A stretch of DNA of 64,000 nucleotides. Origin: Rouxiella chamberiensis. Its GTDB lineage: Bacteria > Pseudomonadota > Gammaproteobacteria > Enterobacterales > Enterobacteriaceae. Below, in pieces: positions 17,729 through 26,716 of the stretch. The first letter of the stretch is position 1. Every line of letters begins with the position of its first letter. The position numbers and the translations under genes are program-made. The stretch spans positions 1,302,001 through 1,366,000 of the forward strand of contig NZ_CP114058.1 of NCBI RefSeq assembly GCF_026967475.1. The letters run 5' to 3'. The notes beneath the pieces are model-generated. The model worked only from the letters and a program-made list of their open reading frames with translations. It was not told the DNA's origin and searched no databases.

Positions 17729-18200
17729 AGTCACCTCTGTTATTGACAAATAAGTTAAGTAAAAAGCAAGAAAATAGATAAGTAAAATTTAACAGTAATC
17801 GCTGATTATTAAATGTGCTGAAACATTTAGCCCCTCGGCGATGACGGAAATTACTCTAAACTATCTTGATGAGTTTGACTTTTGGTTTTCTTAAAAAAGA
17901 TTAAAATTCTTATTTATTAGCATCATAAAAAATAACGTGCCGATTATTATCTTTATAACCAGAGGCTTGGCGGTATTGGGCATGACACTCTTAACGGATA
18001 AACACGGCATTAATAGATAAGTTAAATTGCATGATTAAATTTAGTACGACATTAATACATTAAATTTATAGGGGTATTGGTAACTTATTACGCAACGAGA
18101 GAGGTCAATGAATGTCGCGGCGGTGTCGATATTTCGGCCAAGGCAGGGCGAGAGCGAAAATAGCCGGTCAAACCGGCAGACTTATTACAGACAGGAGTCA
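17729..18200. other. A+T-rich gap holding the peptide-operon promoter and module 2 terminator
   Basis: Strikingly A+T-rich DNA between the start of peptide 2 and the end of the module 2 exporter. Several TATA-rich stretches could serve as the minus-strand promoter, but I cannot single one out. Short plus-strand frames (17 and about 27-40 codons) lack ribosome sites. Any immunity gene for the peptides would have to be very small to fit here. Confidence 0.5.
18154..18177 (-). terminator. Intrinsic terminator after module 2 exporter
   Basis: GCCGGT (18163-18168) and ACCGGC (18172-18177) form a perfect stem with a three-base loop, followed on the minus strand by TATTTTCGC, 23 bases after the exporter stop. 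Confidence 0.7.
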
Positions 18201-20300
18201 TTACTCGCCCAATATAATCACCCGATCGGCAGAAGCAATGGTGGAAGGCCGATGGGCGATAATGACGCGAGTCATCTTCAGCGCCGCAATCGAGGCATTG
18301 ATATGCGCTTCGTTTTCGACATCGAGATGGCTGGTGGCTTCGTCGAGAAACAGAATGCCGGGTCGCCGGTACAGCGCCCGCGCCAGCAACAGCCGCTGTT
18401 TTTGACCACCGCTTAAACTGCCGCCCAATTCGCTTATCAAGGTTTCATAGCCCATCGGCATGCGCAGAATATCCGCATGAATGTTGCAGCGGCGAGCGCA
18501 ATCGACCCCATGTTCGGGGTCAGGCTGCGGGTCGAATCCGGCAATGTTCTCGGCAATCGATCCTGCAAACAAAGTGTCATCCTGCAATACACAGGCGATA
18601 CAGGCGCGATAGTTGTTGACTCCAATCTTGCTGATATCCAGCCCGTTAACCCGTATCTCCCCGGATGTGGGCAAAAGTAAACCGGCAAGCATTTTCATCA
18701 ACGTGGTTTTGCCCTGTCCGGAAGGGCCCGTAATCGCCACGCTTTCTCCGGCGGCGACCGTCAGCGTGAAGTGGGAGATAACGGGCGGTGACAATGGATC
18801 GTATTGAAATGACACGTCATGCACCTCGAGCGAGGCCGCCCCTCCGGGACGCAGCATCGTGCGTGTCGGCATAGAATGTTCCGCTTCATTCAATGCGATA
18901 TCCGCGATGCGTTCCGAATGCAGTGACAGCATTTTCAACTGCAACAGCATGTTGAGCAGGTTGGCGGCGCGTTCGGAAAACTGACCGCGATAGGTATTGA
19001 ATGCCACAAACATCCCGAGCGTCATATGACCGTCGATGACCTGGGTTGCCCCCAGCCACAGCAGCACTATCTGGTCGAGTGTTGCAATCAGCGTGTTGCC
19101 GCCGGAAAAAGCATCTCGAAGCGCGTTTTTCGCACCATGACGTTGGCGGTGTCAATATTCATATTCAGCCAGCGCTGGGCGCGTTGGGGAGACAGACCCA
19201 GCGCTTTCAGTGTGCCCATGCCGTACAGGGTTTCCATAAAATGCGAGCTGGCGCGGGCGCTTTTGACCAGCTGGTTCTTCTGATATCTGCCGATAGGTCG
19301 GATAGGTAGCAAGGCGAAACAGGCAGTAAAGCAGCGTAAAGCCAAGCACGACCCAAACCAGCCATCCTCCGTACAATATCATCATCACAATCAGCCCGAC
19401 CGCCATGATGCCGTCCATCAGGCTGTTGACCACATTGGTGGTGAGCGTGGTGCGCAGAGTATCCAGCGAGATAAAACGCGACTGAATGTCCCCCAGTTTG
19501 CGCTTCTCGAAATAGGCCAGCGGCAGGGCGAGCAGATGGTCGAACAGCCGGGCTTTCCATTGCACGTCAATCAGCGTGCTCATGACCAGTTGAGTCCAGG
19601 ATTTAAGCATGCCGATGCCGGTGCGAAACAGCACGAAAAACAGCAGACCCAGACAAATCAGCGTTAAAAGCGCGCTGTCCTGCGCGGGAATGACGTGGTC
19701 CATCACCAATTGCATGGCGACCGGCAGTAAAAGATTTACTGACTCGATGAGTAACGAGAAGCAAAACAGCTTGGTCAGGGCGCCGAGCAGTCCCCTGACA
19801 TTGCCAACTAGACGGCCTAAATTCAGGCGATGGCGTTTTTTTGTGCGGCTGAACTCGCTGTCGGGCCATAGCTCGAGCGCCACGCCGGTGAAATGCAGCG
19901 ACACTTCATTCAGACTTAACACGCGACGTCCAAAGGCCGGATCCTGAATCACCAGCCGCCCACGCCGCACCGCAACCAGCACGACGAAATGATTCATGTC
20001 CCAATGCAAAATACACGGCCTTTTCAGCGCGTTCAGATCACTGATGTCGACTTGCAGGGCGCGCGATTTCAGCTGCAACTGGCTGGCGATAGCCATCAAG
20101 GTGTTAAGGGTCACGCCGCGAACCGACACCTCAAACTGTTGGCGCAGGCTCGGCAAATCGGTTTGCAAGCCATGATAGCCGCAGACCATCGCCAGGCAGG
20201 CGAGACCACATTCGGCGGCCTCGGTTTGAATGATGGGCGGCACGCGGCGGCGAAAACCGAAATGCAGCTTCTGTGTCACCTCATGCCATGTCTCATTCAT
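18201..20300 (-). CDS. Bacteriocin/microcin exporter with C39 peptidase and ABC domains (CvaB-like), module 2 (two indels)
   Basis: Paralogue of the module 1 exporter along its whole length: leader peptidase, six membrane helices and ABC domain. Three frames must be joined. An extra base near 19273-19274 breaks QISEEQLVKSA, and a missing base near 19102-19105 breaks EMLFPGGNTLI. The two indels cancel and give about 699 aa against 700 for module 1. Cysteine (QTEAAECGLACLAM), histidine (HWDMNHFVVL) and aspartate (IQDPAFG) of the peptidase are kept, as are GPSGQGKTT, LSGGQKQR and ILFLDEATSHLD. The start overlaps the adaptor stop by eight bases. Apart from the indels there is no decay, so it is probably functional. 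Confidence 0.85.
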
Positions 20301-21579
20301 GAGCGGGCGCCATAATGCTGGTTTTCAGGCGGTAATAGGGCGCGAGCATCCACTGATACAGCGGACGCTGCTCGAGAAACAGCGTGGTTTGGGCCTGCAT
20401 GCCGCTGGTCAGGCGCAACCGCTGGCCGCGCCAACTCATCGACCGATCATCAAGAGCAATAATGGCCTTGAAATACGCCCCGCTTATCGTGCCGTTGGCG
20501 ACGCGCGGCGCACTGATATAACCCTGCATCTCTTTGTCGGTGCTCGGCGCGTCGGCGACAGACAGCACGCGACCCGGAAACTGACCGTATTTTTCAAACG
20601 GGAAGGCGGCATAGCGAATCGTGATGATTTGGCCCCGTTTAATATAGGGGCGGCTCTCGTCGGGAAGCCAGGCTATCAGGTAAAACGCCGAGCCGGAGAG
20701 GGGCACAAGTTGCGCCAGACTGTCGCCCGCATTCACCATTTGTCCGGCCGTAACACTCAACGACGAAACGCGGCCTGCGGATGGCGCGTTGATCATCAGC
20801 AGATTTCTCACATCCGCCTGCGCCATTTCGCGATCCAGTCCTTGCTGCTGATAGCGCGACTGCGAGATCTGGTTATCGAACTCTGCCGATTTTGTCACCT
20901 TGCCACTCTGTAGGCCGCTAATTTGCAGTGACTGCTGAATCATCTGCGCGTTCAGGCTTTGCAGCGAACTTTGCTGTTGATAATACAAATAACGCTGATT
21001 ATTGAGCTGATCGGTGGTGATCAACCCGCGCTTCAATGAGGTGGCGTAGGAAGCGAGACTGGCCCGCATGGCGTTGAGTCCTTCCTGTGAGGAGGCGACC
21101 ATTTCGTTTAGCCCGCGTTGAGCAGCCTGATATTGCTCGAGCTGTTGTTGCAGATTGGCGAGTGTGGCCCGTTTATTGCCTTCGAGCTGGTAGATGATAT
21201 CGTCGAGTTGCTGATGCTGCCTCGCGATCGCGGCGAGTGTTGACGTGCTGGCGTTACCGGCCTGTGTATTGCGGCTCAGGTCAATCTGATAGAGCGGCGT
21301 GCCGACGCCGACGCGTTCTCCGTTGCCCACCAGCAGTTTGGCTATCACGCCCTGTTCAGGGGAGAAAAGGTTGATGGTTTGCGGCTGGGTAATGATTTCG
21401 GCATTCACATTGATGCGCCGCGCATAGCTCGCAAAAATAAGTGCGGCCAGCAGCGCGAAGATAAACGCCAGCGTAAGCATCACGATAATCCACGGCGGCC
21501 AGCCTTTGAGCAGCAGCGCCTTGCCGAGCCACTGTGACTGCTGATGCGTCGCGACTTCAGGGCGAAAGAGTGGGGGCAT
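20293..21579 (-). CDS. HlyD/CvaA-like membrane-fusion protein, module 2
   Basis: Adaptor paralogue of 428 aa, starting MPPLFRPEVATHQQSQWLG and sharing GKALLLKGWP with the module 1 adaptor. It has one N-terminal membrane helix (VMLTLAFIFALLAALIFASYA), a lipoyl half-motif (LFSPEQGVIAKLLVGNGERV), long glutamine-rich coiled-coil arms and a second half-motif (INAPSAGRVSSLSVTAGQMV). This copy is intact and shows where the frameshifted copy should end. It overlaps the exporter start. Its upstream neighbour is the small ORF at 21677-21862, matching the position of the peptide genes in module 1. Confidence 0.93.
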   Translation of the reverse strand: MPPLFRPEVATHQQSQWLGKALLLKGWPPWIIVMLTLAFIFALLAALIFASYARRINVNAEIITQPQTINLFSPEQGVIAKLLVGNGERVGVGTPLYQIDLSRNTQAGNASTSTLAAIARQHQQLDDIIYQLEGNKRATLANLQQQLEQYQAAQRGLNEMVASSQEGLNAMRASLASYATSLKRGLITTDQLNNQRYLYYQQQSSLQSLNAQMIQQSLQISGLQSGKVTKSAEFDNQISQSRYQQQGLDREMAQADVRNLLMINAPSAGRVSSLSVTAGQMVNAGDSLAQLVPLSGSAFYLIAWLPDESRPYIKRGQIITIRYAAFPFEKYGQFPGRVLSVADAPSTDKEMQGYISAPRVANGTISGAYFKAIIALDDRSMSWRGQRLRLTSGMQAQTTLFLEQRPLYQWMLAPYYRLKTSIMAPAHE

Positions 21580-21590
21580 GGTTTATCCAG

Positions 21591-21623
21591 TTTTAAAAGC
21601 ACCGACAATTTCTGTAGGTGCTT
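21591..21623 (-). terminator. Terminator-like attenuator hairpin between small ORF and module 2 adaptor
   Basis: AAGCACC (21597-21603) pairs with GGTGCTT (21617-21623), and the stem extends past one mismatch by ACA/TGT. Four U residues follow on the minus-strand transcript. It sits between the small ORF and the adaptor, so it may attenuate read-through rather than stop it. Confidence 0.5.
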
Positions 21624-21676
21624 CATTATTTAGCGACTGACAGCTCAAGTCACAGTAGAGTCAGCTACCCGCTTTG

Positions 21677-21862
21677 TTATCTCAACGTTCCTATCAGAAT
21701 ATCTTCTGATTCAGCCGCGATGTCGCCGAGGTCACCGACTTCTTCTTTAGCCACTTCGTTCACGGTATTAAGTGCCTGCTTTGCATTTGCTGCCGCAATT
21801 GCCTGCAATTGAGAGACGCTCAAGCGGGTGCCGGAGGTCTGTATTAAGGGTATACGCCGCAC
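21677..21862 (-). CDS. Small ORF with leader-like N-terminus, possible degenerate or atypical secreted peptide
   Basis: A 61-codon frame (GTG start at 21862, no strong ribosome site) occupies the place of the peptide genes, 97 bases before the module 2 adaptor. Residues 14-25, LSVSQLQAIAAA, fit the double-glycine leader consensus L-S-x-x-E/Q-L-x-x-I-x-G-G except that the last two positions are Ala-Ala. The remaining 36 residues (NAKQALNTVNEVAKEEVGDL...) are acidic and helical, without cysteine, and unlike the other two peptides. It could be a substrate cleaved after AA, a decayed precursor, or not a gene at all. Confidence 0.4.
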   Translation of the reverse strand: MRRIPLIQTSGTRLSVSQLQAIAAANAKQALNTVNEVAKEEVGDLGDIAAESEDILIGTLR

Positions 21863-22367
21863 TGAACACGCGCCATGCGGGCCAACGCCGACGGCATAAC
21901 CTGCCGCATAAGGATTTCGGCTTATCCCTCAACGGGCTGCAACATCGCGCAAATAAATTCCCGGGTCAGGCAACGCCTGGTGGTTTTATGGGCGGAGAAA
22001 TATTTGGCAGGTAAGTCAATATCGGGGTGAATATTTTGCCGTGAAAACTTATAAGGGGTTTTATGCTGGATTAAATCTTTTGATAGGTCTACTAATCCAA
22101 TAATTTACGTAAAGTTAGCTTTTTGCGTCGATATTTTAATGTTGTCTTAAACGGCTTTGAGCCGCTATCTGTTGTCCTTCCGCTTGCTGTCCCCCCTTGG
22201 CAGGTAAACACGAAATGTTTTTTGCCGCATGGATAACGCACATTGTGCTGTGCCAATGCGCGCATTCCCCACAAAAAATTCGGCATTGTCGGTAAAGTAA
22301 ATTCATACCTCATTATTTTTGGCCTGGTTATTTACGGCCAAACATTGAACGACTGAATGGAGAGAAT
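21863..22367. other. Intergenic region before the aldehyde dehydrogenase
   Basis: I support no gene here. Small frames on both strands lack ribosome sites and family features. The region must hold the minus-strand promoter for secretion module 2 and the plus-strand promoter for the dehydrogenase. A GG-N10-GC spacing near 22030 (gggtgaatattttgcc) is only a poor sigma-54 match. Confidence 0.4.
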
Positions 22368-23827
22368 ATGCCGCAACTGCCCCTGAAGGATTCAACCCTC
22401 TATCGCCAGCAGGCGCTTATCGCTGGCCGCTGGGTCGATGCGCACAGTAAAGAGACTCTCGAGGTGAGTAATCCGGCAACCGGTGACATCATTGCCCGGG
22501 TTCCGGCGATGAATGAGCAGGATACCCGCGAGGCGATTATGGCCGCCGAGAATGTCCGTCACGAGTTTGCCGACACGCCCGCAGCAGAACGTGCTGCCAT
22601 GCTGGAAAGGTGGCATCAGCTGATCCTCGATAATACCGAAGATCTGGCGATCTTAATGACCGCCGAGCAGGGAAAATCTCTGGAGGAGGCGCGGGGTGAG
22701 GTGCGTTACGGCGCGAGTTTCGTGAAATGGTTTGCCGAAGAGGCACGCCGGATTTATGGCGAAACCCTCCCGCGCCTACCCGCGACCGCCGTATTCTGGT
22801 GCTTAAACAGCCCGTTGGCATTGCCGCTGCGATTACGCCGTGGAATTTCCCGATTGCGATGATTACCCGCAAATGCGCACCTGCCATAGCCGCAGGCTGT
22901 CCGATAATTGTCAAACCTTCGGATTTAACCCCGCTCTGCGCGCTGGCGCTGGCCGAACTCGCGACGCGCGCCGGGATCCCCTCCGGCGTTTTGCAGGTTG
23001 TGACCGGCATGCCGCAGGGCATCGGTGCCGAGCTGACGTCTAATCCGCTGGTGCGCAAACTGTCGTTTACCGGTTCAACCCGCGTAGGGCAATTGCTGAT
23101 GCGCCAATGTGCCGACTCCGTCAAGCGCCTGAGTTTCGAGCTGGGCGGAAATGCTCCCTTTATTGTTTTCGACGATGCCGACCTCGAATTGGCGATCGCA
23201 GGCGTTATGGTGAGCAAGTTCCGCAATGGCGGGCAAACCTGCGTCTGCGCCAATCGTATTCTGGTGCAGCGCGGCATTTACGACAAATTCGCGGCGCGGC
23301 TGGTGGAGGAGACGCAGAAGCTCAAAGTCGGCAACGGTTTCGAGCCTTCAACCACGATAGGCCCGCTTATCAATAAAGCCGCAGTCGAGAAGGTGAATCG
23401 TCATATCGATGATGCCCTGAGCCAGGGCGCGCGGGTGTTGACGGGCGGCATGGCAGAAGGTGACAGCCATTTTGCCAAACCGACCGTGCTTGCCGATGTG
23501 ACGTCGAGCATGCTTATCGCCAATGAAGAGACATTCGGGCCCGTCGCGCCGCTGTTCTGTTTTGACGATGAACAGGAAGCTATCGATTTGGCCAATGCCA
23601 CGCCGTTTGGATTGGCCGCCTATTACTTTACCGAAAACCTGCGCCGTTCGTGGCGGGTGGCGGAAAAACTCGAGTTCGGCATGGTAGGGCTTAATACGGG
23701 TTCTGTCTCGCTGGAAATAGCGCCATTTGGAGGGATTAAACTTTCCGGCATTGGTCGCGAAGGCGCGAAAGCCGGTATCGAAGAATATCTCGAAATGAAA
23801 TCTTTCCATATTGGCGGACTGAATTAA
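22368..23827 (+). CDS. NAD(P)-dependent succinate-semialdehyde-type aldehyde dehydrogenase (GabD-like), frameshift near 22770
   Basis: Aldehyde dehydrogenase that oxidises a semialdehyde, most like GabD, which converts succinate semialdehyde to succinate. The gene is split: the first frame ends after YGETLPR, and the second carries the expected APTRDRRILVLKQPVGIAAAITPWNFP. One extra C in the CCC at 22769-22771 unites them into about 486 aa. Later motifs are intact: FTGSTRVG, the general-base glutamate in FELGGNAPF and the catalytic cysteine in FRNGGQTCVCANR. GGAGAG precedes ATG 22368. A strong terminator follows, so it is a single-gene unit. The neighbouring GabT-like aminotransferase (38059) could supply its substrate. 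Confidence 0.85.
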
Positions 23828-23886
23828 TTAATCTCTCCCCTTAATTGCTGTGTGTTCTGTGATTTATCCTTGAAAGCATAAGGAAT

Positions 23887-23918
23887 GCGGCTGTCACCTC
23901 CCCGACAGCCGCCTTTTT
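23887..23918 (+). terminator. Strong intrinsic terminator after the first aldehyde dehydrogenase
   Basis: GCGGCTGTC (23887-23895) pairs perfectly with GACAGCCGC (23904-23912) and is followed by five T. It isolates this gene from the operon downstream. Confidence 0.9.
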
Positions 23919-23968
23919 ACCTCCCGCCATCTTGCCGATTTTTGCCTGCGTGCCATGCGGATTTACCG

Positions 23969-24087
23969 TGAACTTTCACGGTGCAGTCTCTTTTTAACCA
24001 TGAAAAATAACGGGTTAAGCCAATTCGTGCGTTTCATTGCATCCATTTTGGTGCAGGTTGCGCGGGCTTTTTCCTGCTTATGGTGCA
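23969..24087 (+). promoter_or_regulatory. Cluster of NtrC-like enhancer sites
   Basis: 23969-23985 reads TGAAC-TTTCACG-GTGCA, one mismatch from the NtrC consensus TGCACY-N5-RGTGCA. At 24038-24055, TGCATC and GGTGCA are separated by six bases instead of five. A third GGTGCA half-site is at 24082-24087. They lie about 120-240 bases upstream of the sigma-54 promoter at 24209, a usual enhancer distance. The match is by eye and binding is inferred. Confidence 0.55.
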
Positions 24088-24208
24088 GCGCTCGTCGATA
24101 AACAGAGATGCGCTGTTTTGCAAAAATCGATCCGTGAAGTTTTACCCCGCAAGACGGCATAAAACGTTTTTTGGACTCGTTATTCCGCAGATTACGTTTT
24201 CCATAATA

Positions 24209-24224
24209 TGGCACGCTTTATGCT
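24209..24224 (+). promoter_or_regulatory. Sigma-54 (RpoN) promoter
   Basis: TGGCACGCTTTATGCT matches the -24/-12 consensus TGGCACG-N4-TTGCW with one mismatch (A for the first T of the -12 element). GG and GC have the required ten-base spacing. Transcription would start near 24235, leaving a leader of about 230 bases before the ATG at 24466. This is the only convincing sigma-54 element I saw in the window. Confidence 0.7.
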
Positions 24225-24465
24225 TACTTATTTATAAGCCGCATTGAGGGTCGACAAAAAAATAATCGAATCGAAATGCCGAGTAAATTGATTAGCCAAG
24301 AAAGCGTTTATTTTAACCGGCTCATTCAATGAGGATTATCCGGGGGAAAATAAAAGCCAGTTTGTAAAAGTGGTTATTAATTGATCGCGCTGGCGTGAGG
24401 GAAATAATCGCCATGACATTAATGCCTGTGACTGTTTACCAGTAATCAAGAAGGAAGGGTTCACT

Positions 24466-25938
24466 ATGTTGAGTTTTGATCCGGAAAGCGTGTCTTTGCC
24501 AAAGGGGCATCTGATTGGCGGCAAAATCCATGAAGGTGACGGCGAACGCCTGCGTGTCAATCGCCCGTCTGACGGACAATTTCTCGGCGAGATCCCGGAT
24601 GGTGATGCCGCACTGGTAGACCTTGCGGTCACCAACGCGCATCAATCCTGGCTGGAAAGCGGATGGGGGACGCGTCCGCCGCGCGAACGGGCCAAAGTCC
24701 TGCGTCGGTGGGCCGACCTGATTGACGCCCACGCCGAAGACCTTGGCCGCCTCGAAGCGATAAGCTCGACGCGTCCTATCTTTGACGTGGTCAATCATGA
24801 AATTCCGTTCACTGCCGAAGCCATCCGTTTCTATGCCGAATGCTGTGACAAATACAGCGGCGACGTGCTGCCCACCCGCACTGCGAGTCTCGGCATGCTG
24901 GTCCCGGAACCTTACGGTGTCATCGGTGCCATCACCCCGTGGAATTTTCCGCTGTCGATGGCCTCCTGGAAACTCGGCCCGGCGCTTGCGGCAGGGAATG
25001 CCGTGGTGCTCAAACCTTCGGAACTGACGCCATTCTCCAGCGTTCGTCTGGCGGAACTGGCTATCGAAGCCGGTCTGCCCGCAGGCGTACTGAATATTGT
25101 GCAGGGGCGAGGAGCAAGCTGCGGCAGTGCGCTGGTCAATCATCCGCTCATCCGCAAAGTCTCCTTTACCGGTTCTACCGCCACCGGCGCGCAGATTATG
25201 AGCCAGGCGGCATTGAATGGCATGAAACCGGTCACCCTCGAACTCGGCGGCAAAAGCCCGCAACTGGTCTTTGATGACGCCGGGGATATCGATGTGGTCG
25301 CCGCACGCATCTTCCGCGGCTTTACCGCCAACGGAGGACAGGCCTGTGTGGCCGGAACCCGTCTCGTGGTGCAATCCGGCATTGCCGAGGCGCTTGTCGG
25401 CAAACTGGTGGCGTTGTGTGAAGGCGTCGAACCGGGCAATACCTGGCAAGGCGGCTGCCGCTACGCGCCCATTATCGACGTGCGTCAGGCCAAAAAAATC
25501 GAATCCATTGTGCAGGCGGCTATCGACGAAGGTGCGCAACTGCTGGCGGGTGGCGAGTTCTTCCCGAATACCGGGCAGGGCTATTTCTTCAAGCCCACGC
25601 TGCTCGCGGGGGTCGGCGCTGAATCTGCCGCCGTGCAGGAAGAAATTTTCGGCCCGGTGCTGACTATTCAAACCTTTGAAACCGAAGAGCAGGGTCTGGC
25701 TTTGGCCGACCACGCGATTTACGGACTGGCGGCGGGCGTTCACACCCTGAATATCGACCGCGCCTTGCGCGCCATGCGTCGACTGGCCGCAGGCACCGTC
25801 TGGATCAATCGTTATGGCCGCTCCGGCGATTTCATTATTCCTACCGGCGGTTTCAACGGGTCCGGAATCGGCAAGGATCTTGGCCGTCAGGCCTTCGAAG
25901 CCTGCCTGCGTTACAAGAGCGTTCTGATTGATTTTTAA
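24466..25938 (+). CDS. NAD(P)-dependent aldehyde dehydrogenase, first gene of the catabolic operon
   Basis: Cytoplasmic aldehyde dehydrogenase of 490 aa. Motifs: PYGVIGAITPWNFPLSMASWK, LKPSELTPFSSVRLAEL, FTGSTATG, general-base glutamate in LELGGKSPQLVFDD and catalytic cysteine in FTANGGQACVAGTR. The closing region is PTGGFNGSGIGKDLG. The family oxidises gamma-aminobutyraldehyde, betaine aldehyde and related aldehydes; specificity is not clear. AAGGAAGG precedes the ATG. It is the first gene after the sigma-54 promoter and is followed at 51 bases by the HAD gene. The likely job is oxidation of the aldehyde released by one of the FAD oxidases in the same operon. Confidence 0.9.
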   Translation: MLSFDPESVSLPKGHLIGGKIHEGDGERLRVNRPSDGQFLGEIPDGDAALVDLAVTNAHQSWLESGWGTRPPRERAKVLRRWADLIDAHAEDLGRLEAISSTRPIFDVVNHEIPFTAEAIRFYAECCDKYSGDVLPTRTASLGMLVPEPYGVIGAITPWNFPLSMASWKLGPALAAGNAVVLKPSELTPFSSVRLAELAIEAGLPAGVLNIVQGRGASCGSALVNHPLIRKVSFTGSTATGAQIMSQAALNGMKPVTLELGGKSPQLVFDDAGDIDVVAARIFRGFTANGGQACVAGTRLVVQSGIAEALVGKLVALCEGVEPGNTWQGGCRYAPIIDVRQAKKIESIVQAAIDEGAQLLAGGEFFPNTGQGYFFKPTLLAGVGAESAAVQEEIFGPVLTIQTFETEEQGLALADHAIYGLAAGVHTLNIDRALRAMRRLAAGTVWINRYGRSGDFIIPTGGFNGSGIGKDLGRQAFEACLRYKSVLIDF

Positions 25939-25989
25939 TCGTTATCACCACTTTTAACCACGACATCACTATCAGAGAAGGGGATTATC

Positions 25990-26658
25990 ATGGCGGTATT
26001 CAAACCTAAGTTCATTACTTTCGACTGTTACGGCACGCTGATTAATTTCGACATGGCCGGTGCGGCTAAAAACATTTTTGCCGATCGCGTCTCGCCGGAA
26101 GAGATGTCGGCCTTTACCACCGATTTCGCCCGTTACCGTTTCGACGAAGTGCTGGGTGCGTGGAAACCTTATGATCAAGTCGTGTGTCAGGCGATGATCA
26201 GAACCTGCAGGAAATGGGGCGTGGAATACAAAGACAGCGACGGCGCGGGCATCATGGAAGCCTGTGCAACCTGGGGTCCCCACCCTGACGTCCCGGCCGG
26301 TCTTGCGAAAGTCGCCAGGGAATTCCCGCTGGTGCTGCTCTCCAACACCATGAATGACCTGATTCCGCAGCATGCCGCGCGTCTTGGCGCACCGATTCAC
26401 CGCATCTTCACCGCCGAGCAGGCACAGTCCTACAAGCCGAAAATGAGAGGCTTCGAGTACATGCTCGATGAGCTGGGCTGTGGTCCCGAAGACATTCTGC
26501 ATGTCTCTTCCAGCCTGCGTTACGACCTGATGACCTGCTACGACATGGGGATCAAGAATAAAGTCTGGGTCAACCGCGGGCATGATCCTGCCAACCCGGC
26601 TTACGAATACACCGAAATCAAGGACATTGGCGGCCTGGCAGGCGTAGTCGGACTGTAA
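25990..26658 (+). CDS. HAD superfamily hydrolase, haloacid dehalogenase type II-like
   Basis: 222-aa protein of the L-2-haloacid dehalogenase-like HAD group. HAD motif I is FDCYGTLINFD near residue 11 with the nucleophilic aspartate. Motif II is LLSNTMND, motif III the lysine in QSYKPKMRGFEYML and motif IV HVSSSLRYDL. The last Asp is followed by a region usual for dehalogenases, but many relatives in amine-catabolic operons are not known to act on halogenated substrates, so a C2-hydroxyl or phospho leaving group is possible. A strong AAGGGG ribosome site is present. It lies between the aldehyde dehydrogenase and an FAD oxidase. Confidence 0.83.
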   Translation: MAVFKPKFITFDCYGTLINFDMAGAAKNIFADRVSPEEMSAFTTDFARYRFDEVLGAWKPYDQVVCQAMIRTCRKWGVEYKDSDGAGIMEACATWGPHPDVPAGLAKVAREFPLVLLSNTMNDLIPQHAARLGAPIHRIFTAEQAQSYKPKMRGFEYMLDELGCGPEDILHVSSSLRYDLMTCYDMGIKNKVWVNRGHDPANPAYEYTEIKDIGGLAGVVGL

Positions 26659-26716
26659 TTCACAACGCCTGCGGGCAGGCGATAGACGGCACGGTAAATC
26701 TGGATGAGGCACAGGT

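Noticed and set aside
17841..17894. 17-codon frame (MTEITLNYLDEFDFWFS) and an adjoining hydrophobic frame to about 18020 as a possible immunity peptide
   Set aside because: No ribosome site, on the opposite strand to the peptide operon, and the DNA is so A+T-rich that short frames mean little.
21772..22014. 80-codon plus-strand frame ending in TPGGFMGGEIFGR as a possible peptide gene
   Set aside because: Overlaps the leader-like small ORF on the other strand, lacks a ribosome site, and its GG is near the C-terminus rather than after a leader.
22027..22044. Possible sigma-54 promoter before the first aldehyde dehydrogenase
   Set aside because: GG and TTGC spacing is right, but the -24 element matches only the GG; far weaker than the site at 24209.
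24436..25743. 435-codon minus-strand frame opposite the second aldehyde dehydrogenase
   Set aside because: Shadow of a strongly supported gene in high-GC DNA; no family motif or ribosome site.
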